NCBI RefSeq assembly: GCF_032854445.1
Contig: NC_088303.1
Location: forward strand, 14,579,501-14,643,500
From: Liolophura sinensis
Lineage: Eukaryota > Mollusca > Polyplacophora > Chitonida > Chitonidae
DNA: 64,000 nucleotides
Reading direction: 5' to 3'
The position numbers and the translations under genes are program-made. Every line of letters begins with the position of its first letter. Position 1 is the stretch's first letter. Of this stretch, positions 13,146 to 24,678 are shown piece after piece. The notes below the pieces were generated by a model, which was not told the DNA's origin, ran no database searches, and was given only the letters and a program-made list of their open reading frames with translations.

Positions 13146-13874
13146 ATGGATAATGGACATGAAAATCTTTCCTCTGGAATCTATTGTGATAAAAACTCAT
13201 TGAAAATGTCGCGTTTAATCTCTGAAGACAACAAAGTTGTTATCGACGTGGGAGGACGTCGCTTTGTTACAGACGTGCCCACTTTATTGAACGTCCCCAA
13301 CACCCGATTGGCTCAGCTGGTGGATTGTGACAAAAGCTCAGCCACCATTCAACTGTCTGTGTTTTTTCTCTACAGGAATTGCTTTCTGTTTGAGTACATT
13401 TTGGAATTTTACCGGGCTTGAGAGCTTCACCTTCCGCAGGACGGCTGTGGAAAGCCTTTGGAAAAGGAACTAGACTTCTGTGGGCGGATATAGCCAGTTG
13501 CTGCTGGAAAACATTCACGGATTCAACTGACCAAGTTTCAATCCAAACTAAAACTGAGAAGGTGTTTGACGCACTTTGTGAAAAGAAATTTCTGTCCAAG
13601 TTAGACTGGTCGATGAAGTCCCAGATTTGGGCATTTTGGACCTATCCAAAATCATCTAAAGCGATAAAAGTAAGCCAGCCGCTGAAGGTTCGTAATCTGT
13701 AGAATATGTATTTGTATTGAATACCAATTGCATGTAATAGCTGTTTCGTTAGGAAAATAGCGTATGCTTCAGTTTAATTCTGTAAATGCGTACTGTATCG
13801 TATATCAGGAACGAAGGTTTTATATTTTAAATGTAAAATAATATCCGTTTTCAAAAGTATTACCTGCAAGCAAA

Positions 13875-13925
13875 AGGCAGAGGTCGCGGAAAGCGCGGAA
13901 ATGCCTCCGCGACCTCGACGTGTTC
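13875..13925. repeat. GC-rich hairpin in channel copy 1 intron
   Basis: GAGGTCGCGGA at about 13881 is the exact reverse complement of TCCGCGACCTC at about 13907, giving an 11-bp stem with a 15-base loop rich in GCGGA. It stands out in an AT-rich intron. Confidence 0.75.
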
Positions 13926-14617
13926 CGGTTTAATTTTGTTTGATGATATGCATGAGCCGTCAGTAAAATAGCAATAATATCAGGAAGGATGAAAAGGGCA
14001 CTCGCTAATGTACTTCGTCCAATACGGCCTGCAGTTTTATGTTGACTAACATTGTATCTAAATCATTTTGGACAGAGAACCACACAAAGACATTTATTCT
14101 GATTTTGTTTTAAGCGGCAAGTCAATTCAACCCAACAGCAGTTGGCCCAGGCGTCTGAAATACTCCCTTCAGTGCTCATTCATGATGTCTGTTGTCTGAA
14201 AGGAATTAGTAATATTAGTTGTGAAAGACTGGCTTGACCATCTCTTGGTTTTTCTCAAAGCTGAATTTCAGTTCTTTGGGGAATTAATGCTTTTATATCA
14301 CAGATATTTGAATAACTAAGTAACATTATGCTCACATGATAAATGTCATTGATCTGACCGGCAAATATGCCTAATATGTGTACTTCGTTTTTGAGTTCGT
14401 TTGAACTGTTGAACAGGCATACGCTCACATATTAACGCTATCGATGCTCCGAAACAAATTTGACGAAGCTCATTGATGTACAGACCTGTCACATGTTTGC
14501 CTTGTAGCCTGGTTTTATGGAAACACGTAGTATTTCTTTGGGGCTAATACGTCTGAACACCAATCACATAGCGCAGATGCAAACGTAAACATGGTCGAGC
14601 ATACATTACCTTACCTA

Positions 14618-15406
14618 TAGTCCATTTCTTTTAGAGAGTCTCATATATTCAGCCTTCAGTCAGTGACACGTAACAACACAAGCACTACACATAGGGATGT
14701 TTGAAGTTCATATTCGTGCAAAGAAAATGAAGTTAGAACTTTTTTCTAATTCATAATTTTGTAACTTCGGTTTCCACGGCAAGTACACATTGCCTCATGT
14801 GACATCAGAATTATTTAAAAAACAGTGGCATGCTGGATATTGGACGGAGTTCAACATGTTTCACTGAGGGCGACACCAGTTACCTGTAAACTGCTATGGC
14901 CGTAACGGTAACCCCTGTTACTGACACCGATATATTTGAAATTATTTACACGTTTTAGTTTACCATAATACTAATAAATGAAGTTTATTTTATTTCTTGT
15001 AGTATGATCTCACGGCAGTATAGATTTAGAGATGGATATTGGGACATTAAAGCCATGTAGTCTATTCGCAGAGACAGTAGTGTGCTGGTGCGAGGAGTTT
15101 GTTCTAATCTCTTGTTAAGACAGGCATAGTCAAACAAATTACTCTCCACTCCCATTGTCCAGCATGCAAGATGCTTTAAAATAATTATGTCGTCACCAGA
15201 GGTAATGAGTTCTTGGGGTCGAAATTAAACTTATGGAGTTTAATATTATGATTTAGAAAAAACATCTTAGCTGCATTTTCTTTCCAATAAGATGGATGTT
15301 CAGCATATCAATGAGTCGAGCTTGTGTTGTTATGTGTCACTGACTAAAGGCCTGACTAATTTTACAGACAGCTCAATATAGGTGACTCGCTAAAAGAAAT
15401 GGACTA
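14618..15406. mobile_element. Foldback / long-TIR non-autonomous DNA transposon (789 bp)
   Basis: The left end TAGTCCATTTCTTTTAG(A)GAGTC is mirrored by the right end (reverse complement TAGTCCATTTCTTTTAG(C)GAGTC), and both are flanked by TA (14616-14617 and 15407-15408). The inverted similarity continues inward through CAGTCAGTGACAC(G/A)TAACAACACAAGC and, with more mismatches, through AAAGAAAATG...TTTTTTCTAA.TCATAAT and GCATGCTGGA, so each arm is roughly 330-350 bp. There is no transposase frame. TA target duplication suits a Tc1/mariner-mobilised MITE, but other TA-inserting families are possible. It lies in the intron of channel copy 1 and is absent from copy 2, whose intron is only 557 bp. 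Confidence 0.8.
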
Positions 15407-15484
15407 TAACGAATAACCGTCTGTCTCTTTGCCTTTTACTCAGCAGTGTAGAATACTGTCAGACCAATATGCATGAGCAGAAAT

Positions 15485-15600
15485 TAAGAAGATGCGGAGG
15501 ACGTGGAAGGCGCGGAAGGTGCGTTGCGCGGGGGAGCGGGATCGCGGAACACGCGGAGGGCGCGGTTTTACAAAACCGCGGGAGCGCGGAAGGCCTGGTG
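15485..15600. repeat. CGCGGA-rich GC block with hairpin
   Basis: Short, imperfect GCGGA(A/G)G units repeat through this block. It includes the perfect palindromic stem GCGGTTTT/AAAACCGC around 15562-15580. It resembles the GC hairpin at 13875-13925; both lie beside an ATATGCATGAG string. Confidence 0.6.
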
Positions 15601-17222
15601 AAAATGACCGATATCTGCCGTTACAATTAAACACTTGAACTGAAATAAAAATAATTGGCTTGGTATAGCTAAACGTACATTGGGCATACTATGGTGGCTG
15701 ATAGCCGCCATTATAAAAAATGGATGCTATCAGTCAACATGCCATACAAGATTTTTACCACTGCATTGCTTACGAGTGGTACACAAATGTCAGACTTAGC
15801 TGACTTTCAGAATTATTGCTTTCCTTTAATACAACTGGTTTGATTAATATACCTGTGTAAACACCACAATAAGTACCTCATTCAAGACTGATGATGTACT
15901 GTTTTCTTAAGAAAGTGACGCAATTAAATATGTATTTTTGCTTTTCAAACAAGAATAAGCTATGACGCATATATAGGTGTACTGCTTAGATGGTCTTGTA
16001 GTCAGCGATTCTTCTTTGACGAGACATATAGCCATTATGTTATATATAACTAAAGTCTTTTCTAATCTTGATTGCAGGTGTACTCGTTTTCTAGCAGCTT
16101 CTTGGTGCTTTTATCATTGGTGGTGTATATCTTGAGTACAACAGAACAGTATCGTACGCCGATGCCATTCAGCAGCACAACCTCCCTAAACACTGGGCGC
16201 AATGCGTCCACTACTACTGACGTCTTCCACATGCTGTCCACAACTATACAACTTTCAGCAATCGTTTACTTTGATTTTACTCTGGCCAATTTAGTCTTCG
16301 TGGAATTCCTCATCACGTTAGTTGTGTGTCCAGACAAGAAAGCTTTCCTCACCTCATTTGCTGCCCTGGCCGATATGGCTCATATCATTCAAGTTTTCAC
16401 GTTGCACATCTCTGGAATGGTAAATAGCAGTTTCTGGAGACACGGGGATTACCGCGGAATTTGTCGCTATCCGTCTCTCCGCGAGTTTTACGGATCCACC
16501 GTTTTGCCTCCTATATTCGCGGATTTAACGTTTTGGCCCTTGCTTTACGGGCGAGCCTAAAGGAACTTGTCTTACTTGGTCTTCTGGCGCTGTTTCCTGC
16601 TATCTTTTTCGCCTTTGCTTTGTTTTACTTGGAAATGACCTCACAAGATTCCTTCTCCAACGCATTTCAGCCATGTGGTGGGCCTTGATTACGATGACGT
16701 CAGTGGGTTATGGTAACTTTTACCCGAAAAGTCCATTAGGCTGTGTTTTAGGGGTGTCATGTACATTTGTTGGACTCATTCTCATCAGTCTGCCTGCTCC
16801 AATTGTGGCAAATAACTTTATCCTGTACTACGACTATAAAGAAACGTGTCCACCAAAATCGTTACAGGCGGAAGCGAAAGAACTGAACTACCCGTGATAG
16901 CGAACAGAGTTGAAAACACTAAACTGTGAACTTAGTTTGAACGCAGACAGGGGAAAACTAAAGTTTAACTACAGTGGCAAGGAATTATTTCACAGAAGAA
17001 TCAAATGGCCTTGTCGTCTACCGAATCATTTTGGATGTATACAAAGAGAAATTTTCACACCGTCGCACTCATCATCAGCTTTACGAACTGACGAATGTTC
17101 CGGTTCAGTTCCTTTGATTATTTGATTATAATAGTACAGAACTGAGCAGAATTGGCCGACTTTTATTGTCGCAGAGGTTGCCGTCAGCCTGCCCATTTGT
17201 CCATTTCTTTGTTAAGGTTTTA

Positions 17223-17388
17223 TATATACGATGTGACCTGCAGAGCGTGATATGAACAGTGGTATGAATTAATTGCCGATGATAGTCTTCAGCGTTTGTA
17301 GCCTGATTCATATATGCGATGTGACCCTGCAGAGCGTGATATGAACAGTGGTATGAATTTAATGGCCGATGATAGTCTTCAACGCTTA
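17223..17388. repeat. Two-unit tandem duplication, period 88 bp
   Basis: Unit 1 starts at 17223 and unit 2 at 17311. They share CAGAGCGTGATATGAACAGT, GGTATGAATT and CCGATGATAGTCTTCA with few differences. There is no coding significance. Confidence 0.85.
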
Positions 17389-18774
17389 AAATAGCAAAAT
17401 GGAGCACATGTACCTATGGCATCTATGTTAAAGATTTTGGCACGGAATAACTCATTTTAAATAAAATACAACAAGGTCTTTGATATTCGTTTATGTTGAT
17501 GGATTGTTTTTCAGGAAAAATATATTTTTAGATGTTTAATTCTCACCTTTGGGTTATTTCGTTTGAGAAAGATTTTTATTTCGTTTGAGAAAGAAATGGG
17601 TAATGACGAAAACGGGATTAATCTGCCGATTGACAGTCCGCATATTACTTACACTAGGGCTCACATAAAAGCCTTCGACGCTTTACAGGGTTTGTAATCC
17701 ACTTATCATCTATAACTAAAAAGAAGGCTTTTTTATTTCGTCCCAGTCGTTGTATGTTTATATTTGGAAAGACAGGGAACGAAGACGTTGTATGCCTACT
17801 TGGCATTCGTTGAATGAAAAAGTCGAAGGATGTTCTTGTTTTGATGTTTTGTGTGTAGGCGTATACGGGTGATGGATAACAGTCGTGGGTAACAGATTTA
17901 CGAGCCACGGGGCTTAAAAGAAAAGACAACACTAGACTAAATGTATATATGTATCGATGAAGCTGATTGGTTGGTTGGTTGATTGAAGTTATTGGCGTCT
18001 CCATTCAGCAGAATGATGTGCACCACAAACAATGGAACAATGTATGCAAAAAAAAGAAGCGGTCATACATACATACTACACAAATAAGAACTACATACAT
18101 GCAGAAAAAAACACACAAGATTGCTAAGCATGCAACGTAACAGGGTTCACGAAGAATTGACATAAGGAATACATGCACGTATATGGAGTTAAGGAACATA
18201 AAACAGTTAGACACATGCAGGAAGGAGGAACAAAAGATTCAGGCTCATGCAATCAACAAATCATGCAGGATTAAACCAGGGACATGCATTTAAAAACTTA
18301 GCAACAGCTTTAAAGATAATATCACGGTTTGTTATCGGCCTGATGATAGATGTCAGGCTTGGATCACAAATTCCTGCACAAAGCAAAGTGTAAAAAGTTA
18401 ATCCTTCAAGTAGTATACTTATTGTAATAATAAATGTGAGACTGTGTCCTCAACAGACACATGTCAGATAATATATTATCATGACGATTAAACCTGTACG
18501 GATATGAACCAAATTGGATGTGTCCCGAGAGAAGCCTGCACAGTAGAACTTCACGTCTTCGAGCATGCATTCTTATGTCAGACACAACACTTGGGTTAAA
18601 TTTTAAAAAAAAATGTTCCCATTGTTGAGCATTCCCAGTTCCTTTGTCATAGCTTTGTAAAATAATGTTTAAAAGTGATATAATCATATCAGCAGCAATG
18701 GGTTTATGTCTACCCCCATGCATACACCAAACATGTAGAAAACACCAAACAGCCAGTCACATATACTGACACCG

Positions 18775-18950
18775 GGGAAACCAGTCTTGTTTTCTTGCTC
18801 TAACCTCTCGTGCTCAGCGCAAAGTGAGGCAGCAACAAGTACCATTTTTCAAAGTCTTTAGTATCACACGACTCGTGTTTGATCCCGGGGCCTCCCGACT
18901 TCGAGTAGGGCGCTTTAACCAATCCACCGAAGCGGTCAGGGGATCATCTA
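18775..18950 (-). repeat. SINE-C copy (tRNA-headed), reverse
   Basis: Reading the minus strand from 18950: CCGCTTCGGTGGATTGGTTAAAG...GGGATCAAACACGAGTC resembles a tRNA-like head, followed by GGTACTTGTTGC and GAGCACGAGAGGTTAGAGCA as in the copy at 24035-24340. The 3' tail is missing or diverged. Confidence 0.6.
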
Positions 18951-19489
18951 GCTTAAACATCTCAACTGCAGGCGGTAATTGTTGCATATACAAACACACC
19001 AAAACTATCTAAGAGGACTTGACTTCGATGTGTTGATAATGAACTAATATAAATTAAATAAATAATTATTGCTTCTGAGAAAGTGTTTAGTCTCCTTAAT
19101 ATATGTACAACATGAAGGGCCCCTTGCTACTTGATTGGAAATCGTCCCCTGTCGCTCTGGCCGATTGCCCATCTTCTGACCCAAGGCTTCCCCGGTATGT
19201 GATTTTGTTGTTATGTTACAGGTATAACCGATGGAATAGACCAAGCTAAAGTATTCGTTGCTTACCATCAATCTGCTGTATGTCGTTAAATGCCTAGAAT
19301 AACATCCTTTTTTCGTCTAATGTTGGTGTTTGAAACACGTTTTATGATTTATACCGTGAACATATGACAGTGTATTTTATTACGAAGCTAAACTGATAAA
19401 CTAGTGCCCCCTTCCTTGATGTATATATCAGGACGAGGAGTCATTAGGTGTGTTGTACATATATTGTGTCCTTCTTGTGGCAGGGCGAA

Positions 19490-19675
19490 TCCATGCTGCT
19501 AAAGTGCTGCCGTCACTGACGCGCAACCCAGTCACATTTCCGGGTCAACCTGTCATGTTTCCTTGCTCTGACCTCTCAAATCTATGCGTCAAACAAGGCA
19601 GCAGCAGGTACCATTTTTAAAATATCATCACTTTGATATGACCCGACCCGGTTTGATCCCGACTTCAGTCAAGAC
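19490..19675 (-). repeat. SINE-C copy, reverse
   Basis: It shares the GGGATCAAACCGGGTCGG B-box-like stretch, GGTACCTGCTGCTGCC, GAGAGGTCAGAGCAAGG, the GTGACTGGGTTG stretch and GCAGCACTTTAGCAGC (all on the minus strand) with the copies at 18775-18950 and 24035-24340. Confidence 0.6.
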
Positions 19676-20719
19676 GGACGTATTGTAATTGTGAGATATC
19701 CTGTTGGCTGAAGTAAGTAGTATTTCATTAGAAGAATACTGTATATAATCTGTATAGATTTACAATAATATATTTGAACTTATTGAATACATAGCTTGAC
19801 AATATGATCAAATACAAAGAAAAAAATCTTGTTGTGGTTTAAACTGATCCCCCCCCCCCCCACTCCACTACCTCACTTTGTTAAGCACTAAAAAAGTGTT
19901 ATCTCATTCAAGATTTCAAGGCACACATGTTACCATTGAATCAATGTGGATAATGCTTTAAAAGCCCTGAAATATTTAGGTGAATGTAGAGCTCTTCTCA
20001 ACTTCCCAAATTATTTCTTTTTGCCGGTGGGGTGGGGGGTTAATTGCGTGAACTAACACGATACTTCGTTACAAATTACTAGCCCCTAATTATACACCAA
20101 TTATGTGGAAATGATTTTGGTTCACATAATCATATTTTTATTATGAAGGGAATTCCGGAAGGAAAACACCTTAAAATAGCAAATCTGCTTTTGACCGTAT
20201 TTTTGTCTTTTGATAAAGCAAAAAGTATAAATCGCATCACTCTGCTCAACTCAGTTTTTTGTTCCTAGACAGTCATTCTGATTGTGTTATTTGACATATA
20301 TACTAAACCGTAAAAAAATTTATAAGCTGGCGTCGTTTTGGTCAATTTCAAAATCGAACTGGAGGTGTGGGTGAGGGTGGGAACGGTGCGCTCTTTCAAT
20401 ATTGTATGTAATACATCACTCTTTCTGTATAGCTGTATTCGTATACCAGAGCAGTGGTTCATAAGCCCCACAGCGGAACAGCAGAGTACAATTGGCTTTG
20501 ACACAGCTGGCTTGTGTTATATGTTGTGAAATATTGAGCTATAAAGCGAATTCAGCCCAGAATCTCGAAAATATTTCTAAACTGACCAAGAAATAGTTAA
20601 CTCAGTTAGATACTCTAGCGACAGGCACTGCTTCAAACAACACTTAAATAAGAACGGTGTACGGCAACCTCAGCTATTCTTACCGATGAGTTCACGTGTT
20701 CGAATCCAACTTGGCTTCC

Positions 20720-21390
20720 GTAATATGAGCAACAAATTCTTCAGTACGGCACTAAAAATCAGTTAACCAAATAAATCGGTTATTCTTTTAAATGATAGCG
20801 CTTAACTGTATTGGGGAAAACGCACAGGTAACTGGCCATGTTTATACAGTCCCGATGTTAGGCACTGAATATGTGTTTGAACACACCAACTTTCGACCTT
20901 CGTCTCTTTACAAGGTCGAAAGAAAAAAAAAACACGAGTGCATGGTAGCATCGACTTCCATAGTCGAGTCATTTAGCGCTGGTTATATTAACATAAATAA
21001 TGCAGTCTTCTGTCAAGTAACATTTGTTTGTCGTTTGTTGCTTCTGTATAACTATGCTCTACACAGGTGTTTGGTGGTTCATGAATAATCCGTTAATGGT
21101 TTTGGATCTTTCGTGGACAAAACAAAATCAAACGACTGCTAGGCTGTTACTGTTATGGACCCGGTGGCTGCAGAACTGCACAGGATATGAAGTGATTGTG
21201 AGACATTTGAGATTAGATGTAGTATTTAATATACTCATTCGGAGCTGGACTTTAAAGGGGCTTTTATCCTAAAGAATAACATGCACATCTGAATGCTCTA
21301 TGATGATTTCTAAATTGACACTTTGAAGGTAACGATCTTGTTGGCCGGGGAATAATTGAATGGGTAAAATTTCTGATATAGAAATCGTTT
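20720..21390 (+). repeat. Upstream flank of channel copy 2 (duplicated block)
   Basis: It is paired with 12540-13145 over its whole length, including AAATAAATCGGTTATT, the CATGTTTATACAGTCCC string, GGTTATATTAACATAAATAA and the long near-identical block 21000-21235. A roughly 60-bp extra stretch at 20870-20965 in copy 2 has only a short equivalent in copy 1. Confidence 0.75.
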
Positions 21391-21391
21391 T

Positions 21392-23097
21392 TTGGAATCT
21401 GTTGGCGATAAAAGCTCATTGAAAATGTCACGTTTAATCTCTGAAGACAGCAGAGCTGTTATTGACGTGGGAGGACGTCGCTTTGTTAAACGTCCGCAAC
21501 GTCCACAAAAGCTCAGCCACCATTCAACCTACCGAGTTTTTTTTTTCGACAGGAATTGCTTTCTGTTTGAGTACATCTTGGATTTTTTACCGGACTGGGG
21601 AGCTTCATCTTCCGCAAAACAGATGTGGGAAAGCTTTGCAACGGAGTTAGACTAATGGGGGTTGACGAAAGCGGACATAGCCAGTTGCTGCTGGAAAACA
21701 TTCACGGATTCAACTGACCAAGTTGTAGCCCAAGCGAAGATTGAGAAGGAGTTTGACGCAATTTGTGAAAAGAAATTTCTGTCTAAGTTAGACGGCTCGA
21801 TGAAGTCCCAGATTTGGGCATTTTTGACCTATCCAAAATCATCTACAGCGGCAAAGGTAAGTTAGGCTCTGGCGAGTCGCATTTATCACCGTTGAATCCA
21901 CGACCGTATAGAGTATCGATTCCTTTATGCTCCTCTTAAAGATATCGATGGTTAGAAATCGCACGAAACATAGAAGTGGGTGAATAATGTATTGTTGGCT
22001 CAGTGACATGTAATGTAGGCTAAGATGATTAAACTGATTCGATCGTTCATCTATATGTGGTGTTTGTGTATGGGCAGCTTCAATTCGAATAACACTGTAT
22101 AGCAATATGTAATTTTGCTTAACATCAGACACATTGTTCAAATGTTATATATGATGTACTTATTCATGCATTTGTATATACAGATTGATTCAATATGACC
22201 TATTAATAAACTGCCTAAATATATTAAAGGCATCTTCTGTAAACTGCAAAGTGAAAACTAGTATTACTGTTGGTTTTGCACACAAAACTTCATTGACGAA
22301 TTAGTCGGCCGTTATATGATATTGTGTGTGTATTAATAAATGAGTGGTTTGCGTACTTGTGTAGGCCTAGTCATTAATTATTGTAACTAATTCGTTACTA
22401 TTCTTGATTGTAGGTATATTCGCTCTTGCCAGTTTAGTCTTCGTGGAATTCCTCATCATATTAATTGTGTGTCCAGACAAGAAAGCTTTCGTCACCTCAT
22501 TTGCTGCCTTCGCCGATACAGCCCATGTAATTCCAGTTTTCACCCTTAACATCGCCGGAATGGTAAACAGCAGGTTCTGGACAGATAGTGGGCATTCAAA
22601 AGCATTCATTGCTATTCAGATATCCGTCTCTCTACGCGTGTTACGACTCCACCGATTTGCCTCCTGTATTCGCGGATTTAATGTGTTGGCTCTTGCATTG
22701 GCGAGCGAGCTTAAAGGAACTTGTCTTACTTGGTCTTCTGGCGTTGTTTGCCGCAATCGTCTTCGCCTTTGCTTTGCCTTACGTGGAAATGACCTCACAA
22801 GATTCCTTCTCCAACGCATTATACGCTATGTGGTGGGCCTTGATTACGATTTCGTCAGTGGGTTATGGTGACTTTTACCCGATGAGTCCATTAGGCTATG
22901 TTTTATGGGTGTCATGTGCTTTTGTTGGACTTATTCTCATCAGCCTGCCTGTCCCGATGGTGGCAAATAACTTTAATCTGTACTACGCATATAAAGAAAG
23001 AAACGTGTTCACCAGAAGCGTTACATGTGGAAGCGAAAACTTGAATGCATGTTCGTTTGATCCACATCTTTTAATATTATTTAGGAAAGTGTTATAA
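21392..23097 (+). pseudogene. Shaw/Kv3-like voltage-gated K+ channel pseudogene, copy 2
   Basis: Exon 1 runs from about 21392 to 21856 (donor GTAAGT). It keeps VIDVGGRRF, then loses about 44 nt of the T1 domain relative to copy 1, which breaks the frame. It resumes with FFFDRNCFLFEYILDF and SCCWKTFTDSTDQV after another frame break near 21655. Exon 2 starts at 22414 (acceptor TTGTAG). A deletion of roughly 190 nt removes S1 and the S1-S2 loop. S2-S3 (FVEFLIILIVCPDKKAFVTS), S4 (RVLRLHRFASCIRGF), S5 (LVLLGLLALFAAIVFAFAL), the pore (WWALITISSVGYGDFYP) and S6 (LISLPVPMVANNF) remain, but a frame change separates S4 from S5-S6. The intact GYGD and PVP motifs make the C-terminal part look better kept than in copy 1. 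Confidence 0.85.
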
Positions 23098-24034
23098 ACA
23101 GCGGTATAAGAACAGTTCAAATCTATGTATTATTCCAGTTAAAAATCTACTTCGCAAAATACCCTGTATACATTTTTTTTCTTGTATGAATTGATGTTTA
23201 ACGGTGTATTCAAGATTATTTTACGTTTGCAGCTGTGATGCATGTCACAGATTTAAAAAAAACGGAGTAAATCAGCGACAATTGCCAAATAATCGATCAT
23301 AGTTCACTTTATCATTTCGAACATCCGAGTTCTTATCCGAAGGGGACATGCAACCAACAAATTTGATTGTTGTCTGTAAAAACTATTCTTCAGGCTTGGA
23401 GGAATTTCATCAGTCAACCACACAACAGTGTCCAAATGTATTCTCAATCCTGCAAGCAAATGAAAATCCTCAGGCTTCCGGTATATGCGCGAGCGCCCCA
23501 ACTCGGAACTCCCGTGAACGAGTAACAGTGTCTCTTAAAAGGCAAAGAATGCACTAACATGAGGTATATATCAGATGAAAGACCATTAAAAACTGTCCAG
23601 AAAAATAGTTCGGTTTATTTTTTTAGAGTTTTCAAACCGAGTAAAATGCCTTAAAAAAATCCGCTTCTACGGTGATCAATTGGGACAAAGAGGATATCAG
23701 TGACGTCACATCCATATTTTTGGGATGAAACAGTTGGTTTCAAGCACTGTGTGAATCCATTCATATTTCTGTGTGTTTTTGCGTTTTCACTGATTATTTC
23801 TAGTCTGTGTGAGTCTAGTGTCAAGAATCTGATGCGAGGTCACGGGTCGTAATATATCAAGAAATGACCAACGCAGAATGCAAAGTTTCAAATGCAGTTC
23901 AGCAGGATAAAAAAAAATTGTTAAAAGAAATAAATCGAACTGCTTTCCCAAACAGTGTTCACTGGACTTTGATCTGACATATACTTCATGTTAGTATTGT
24001 CTTTGCCTTTAATAGAAATGTGGTTTGGAAGACA

Positions 24035-24340
24035 GCGTCGGTGGCCCAATGGTTTGAGCGTCCACGTCGAAGTCGGAAGACCTGGGAACCAATCCCGTTA
24101 CACCAAAGGCTTTGAAAATGGTACTTGTTGCTGTTCGCTTTGCACTCAGCACTGAGAGCTTAGAACAAGGAATCAAGACTGGCTGGCCTGGTGTCAGTAT
24201 AATGTGACTGGGTGGTGTGTCATGTTAGGTGTCTTGGGCATGATTCTTATGTGGGTGCAGCACTTTGGCGGCAAGAACTCGCCCAGCCACATTAACACAC
24301 AGTATATGTACACACACCCAATAAATCGTCGTCATCATAC
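24035..24340 (+). mobile_element. SINE-C, near full-length, forward
   Basis: The tRNA-like head has an A-box-like TGGCCCAATGGTTTGAG and a B-box-like GGGAACCAATCCC. The body then runs GGTACTTGTTGC, GTGACTGGGTGG and CAGCACTTTGGCGGC, ending in AATAAATCGTCGTCATCAT. Two partial relatives lie in reverse at 18775 and 19490. Confidence 0.75.
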
Positions 24341-24348
24341 CTGAAAAC

Positions 24349-24508
24349 TCCTATCCGCCGTACGTGGGAAGTTCTGTCAGCAACCTGCGGATGGTCGTGG
24401 GTTTCACCCGGGCTCTGCCCGGTTTCCTCCCAGCATAATGCTGGCTGCCGTCGTAGAAGTGAAACATTTTTGAGTACGGCGTAAAACACCAATCAAATAA
24501 ATAAATGA
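24349..24508 (+). mobile_element. SINE-A, 5'-truncated, with 8-bp TSD
   Basis: The body is CCGTACGTGGGAAG...CAACCTGCGGATGGTCGTGG, then the CTGCCCGGTTTCCTCCCA string, and it ends AAATAAATAAATGA. The direct repeat CTGAAAAC flanks it at 24341-24348 and 24509-24516. It inserted at the tail of the SINE-C copy. Confidence 0.8.
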
Positions 24509-24559
24509 CTGAAAACATGTCAAGTACGACATGAAAAGCCAAGGAAGAATACACACATA

Positions 24560-24678
24560 AATACATACATGCATACATACATACATACATACATACATAC
24601 ATACATACATACATACATACATACATACATACATACATACATACATACATACATACATACATACATACATACATACAT
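24560..24678. repeat. (ACAT)n microsatellite
   Basis: About 30 near-perfect ACAT units with one GCAT variant near the start. Open frames of repeated MYVC on the other strand are artefacts of this repeat. Confidence 0.95.

Larger units (their letters stand above)
13146..16897 (+). pseudogene. Shaw/Kv3-like voltage-gated K+ channel pseudogene, copy 1
   Basis: Exon 1 is 13146-13669. Its tetramerisation (T1) domain starts VIDVGGRRF and continues with RLAQLVD, FFLYRNCFLFEYILEFYR and SCCWKTF; the donor GTAAG is at 13670. Exon 2 is 16078-16897 (acceptor ATTGCAG). It covers S1 (SFSSSFLVLLSLVVYIL), a glycosylatable S1-S2 loop, S2-S3 (FVEFLITLVVCPDKKAFLTS), S4 (RVLRIHRFASYIRGF), S5 (LVLLGLLALFPAIFFAFAL), the pore (WWALITMTSVGYGNFYP) and S6 (LISLPAPIVANNF). 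Lesions: an in-frame TGA at 13419-13421 where Gly of the YRTG motif is expected, a frameshift near 13480, and two frameshifts in exon 2 (between S3 and S4, and before the pore). The NNF after S6 and the CPDK motif favour Shaw. The last residues are uncertain. Confidence 0.85.
16898..20650. other. Spacer between the two channel pseudogenes, no gene recognised
   Basis: It has no coding signal. It contains an 88-bp tandem duplication (17223-17388), two reverse-oriented SINE-C copies and a poly-C run at about 19849-19860. A GGTTGGTTGGTTGATTG run near 17968 may be old SINE tail. Confidence 0.5.
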
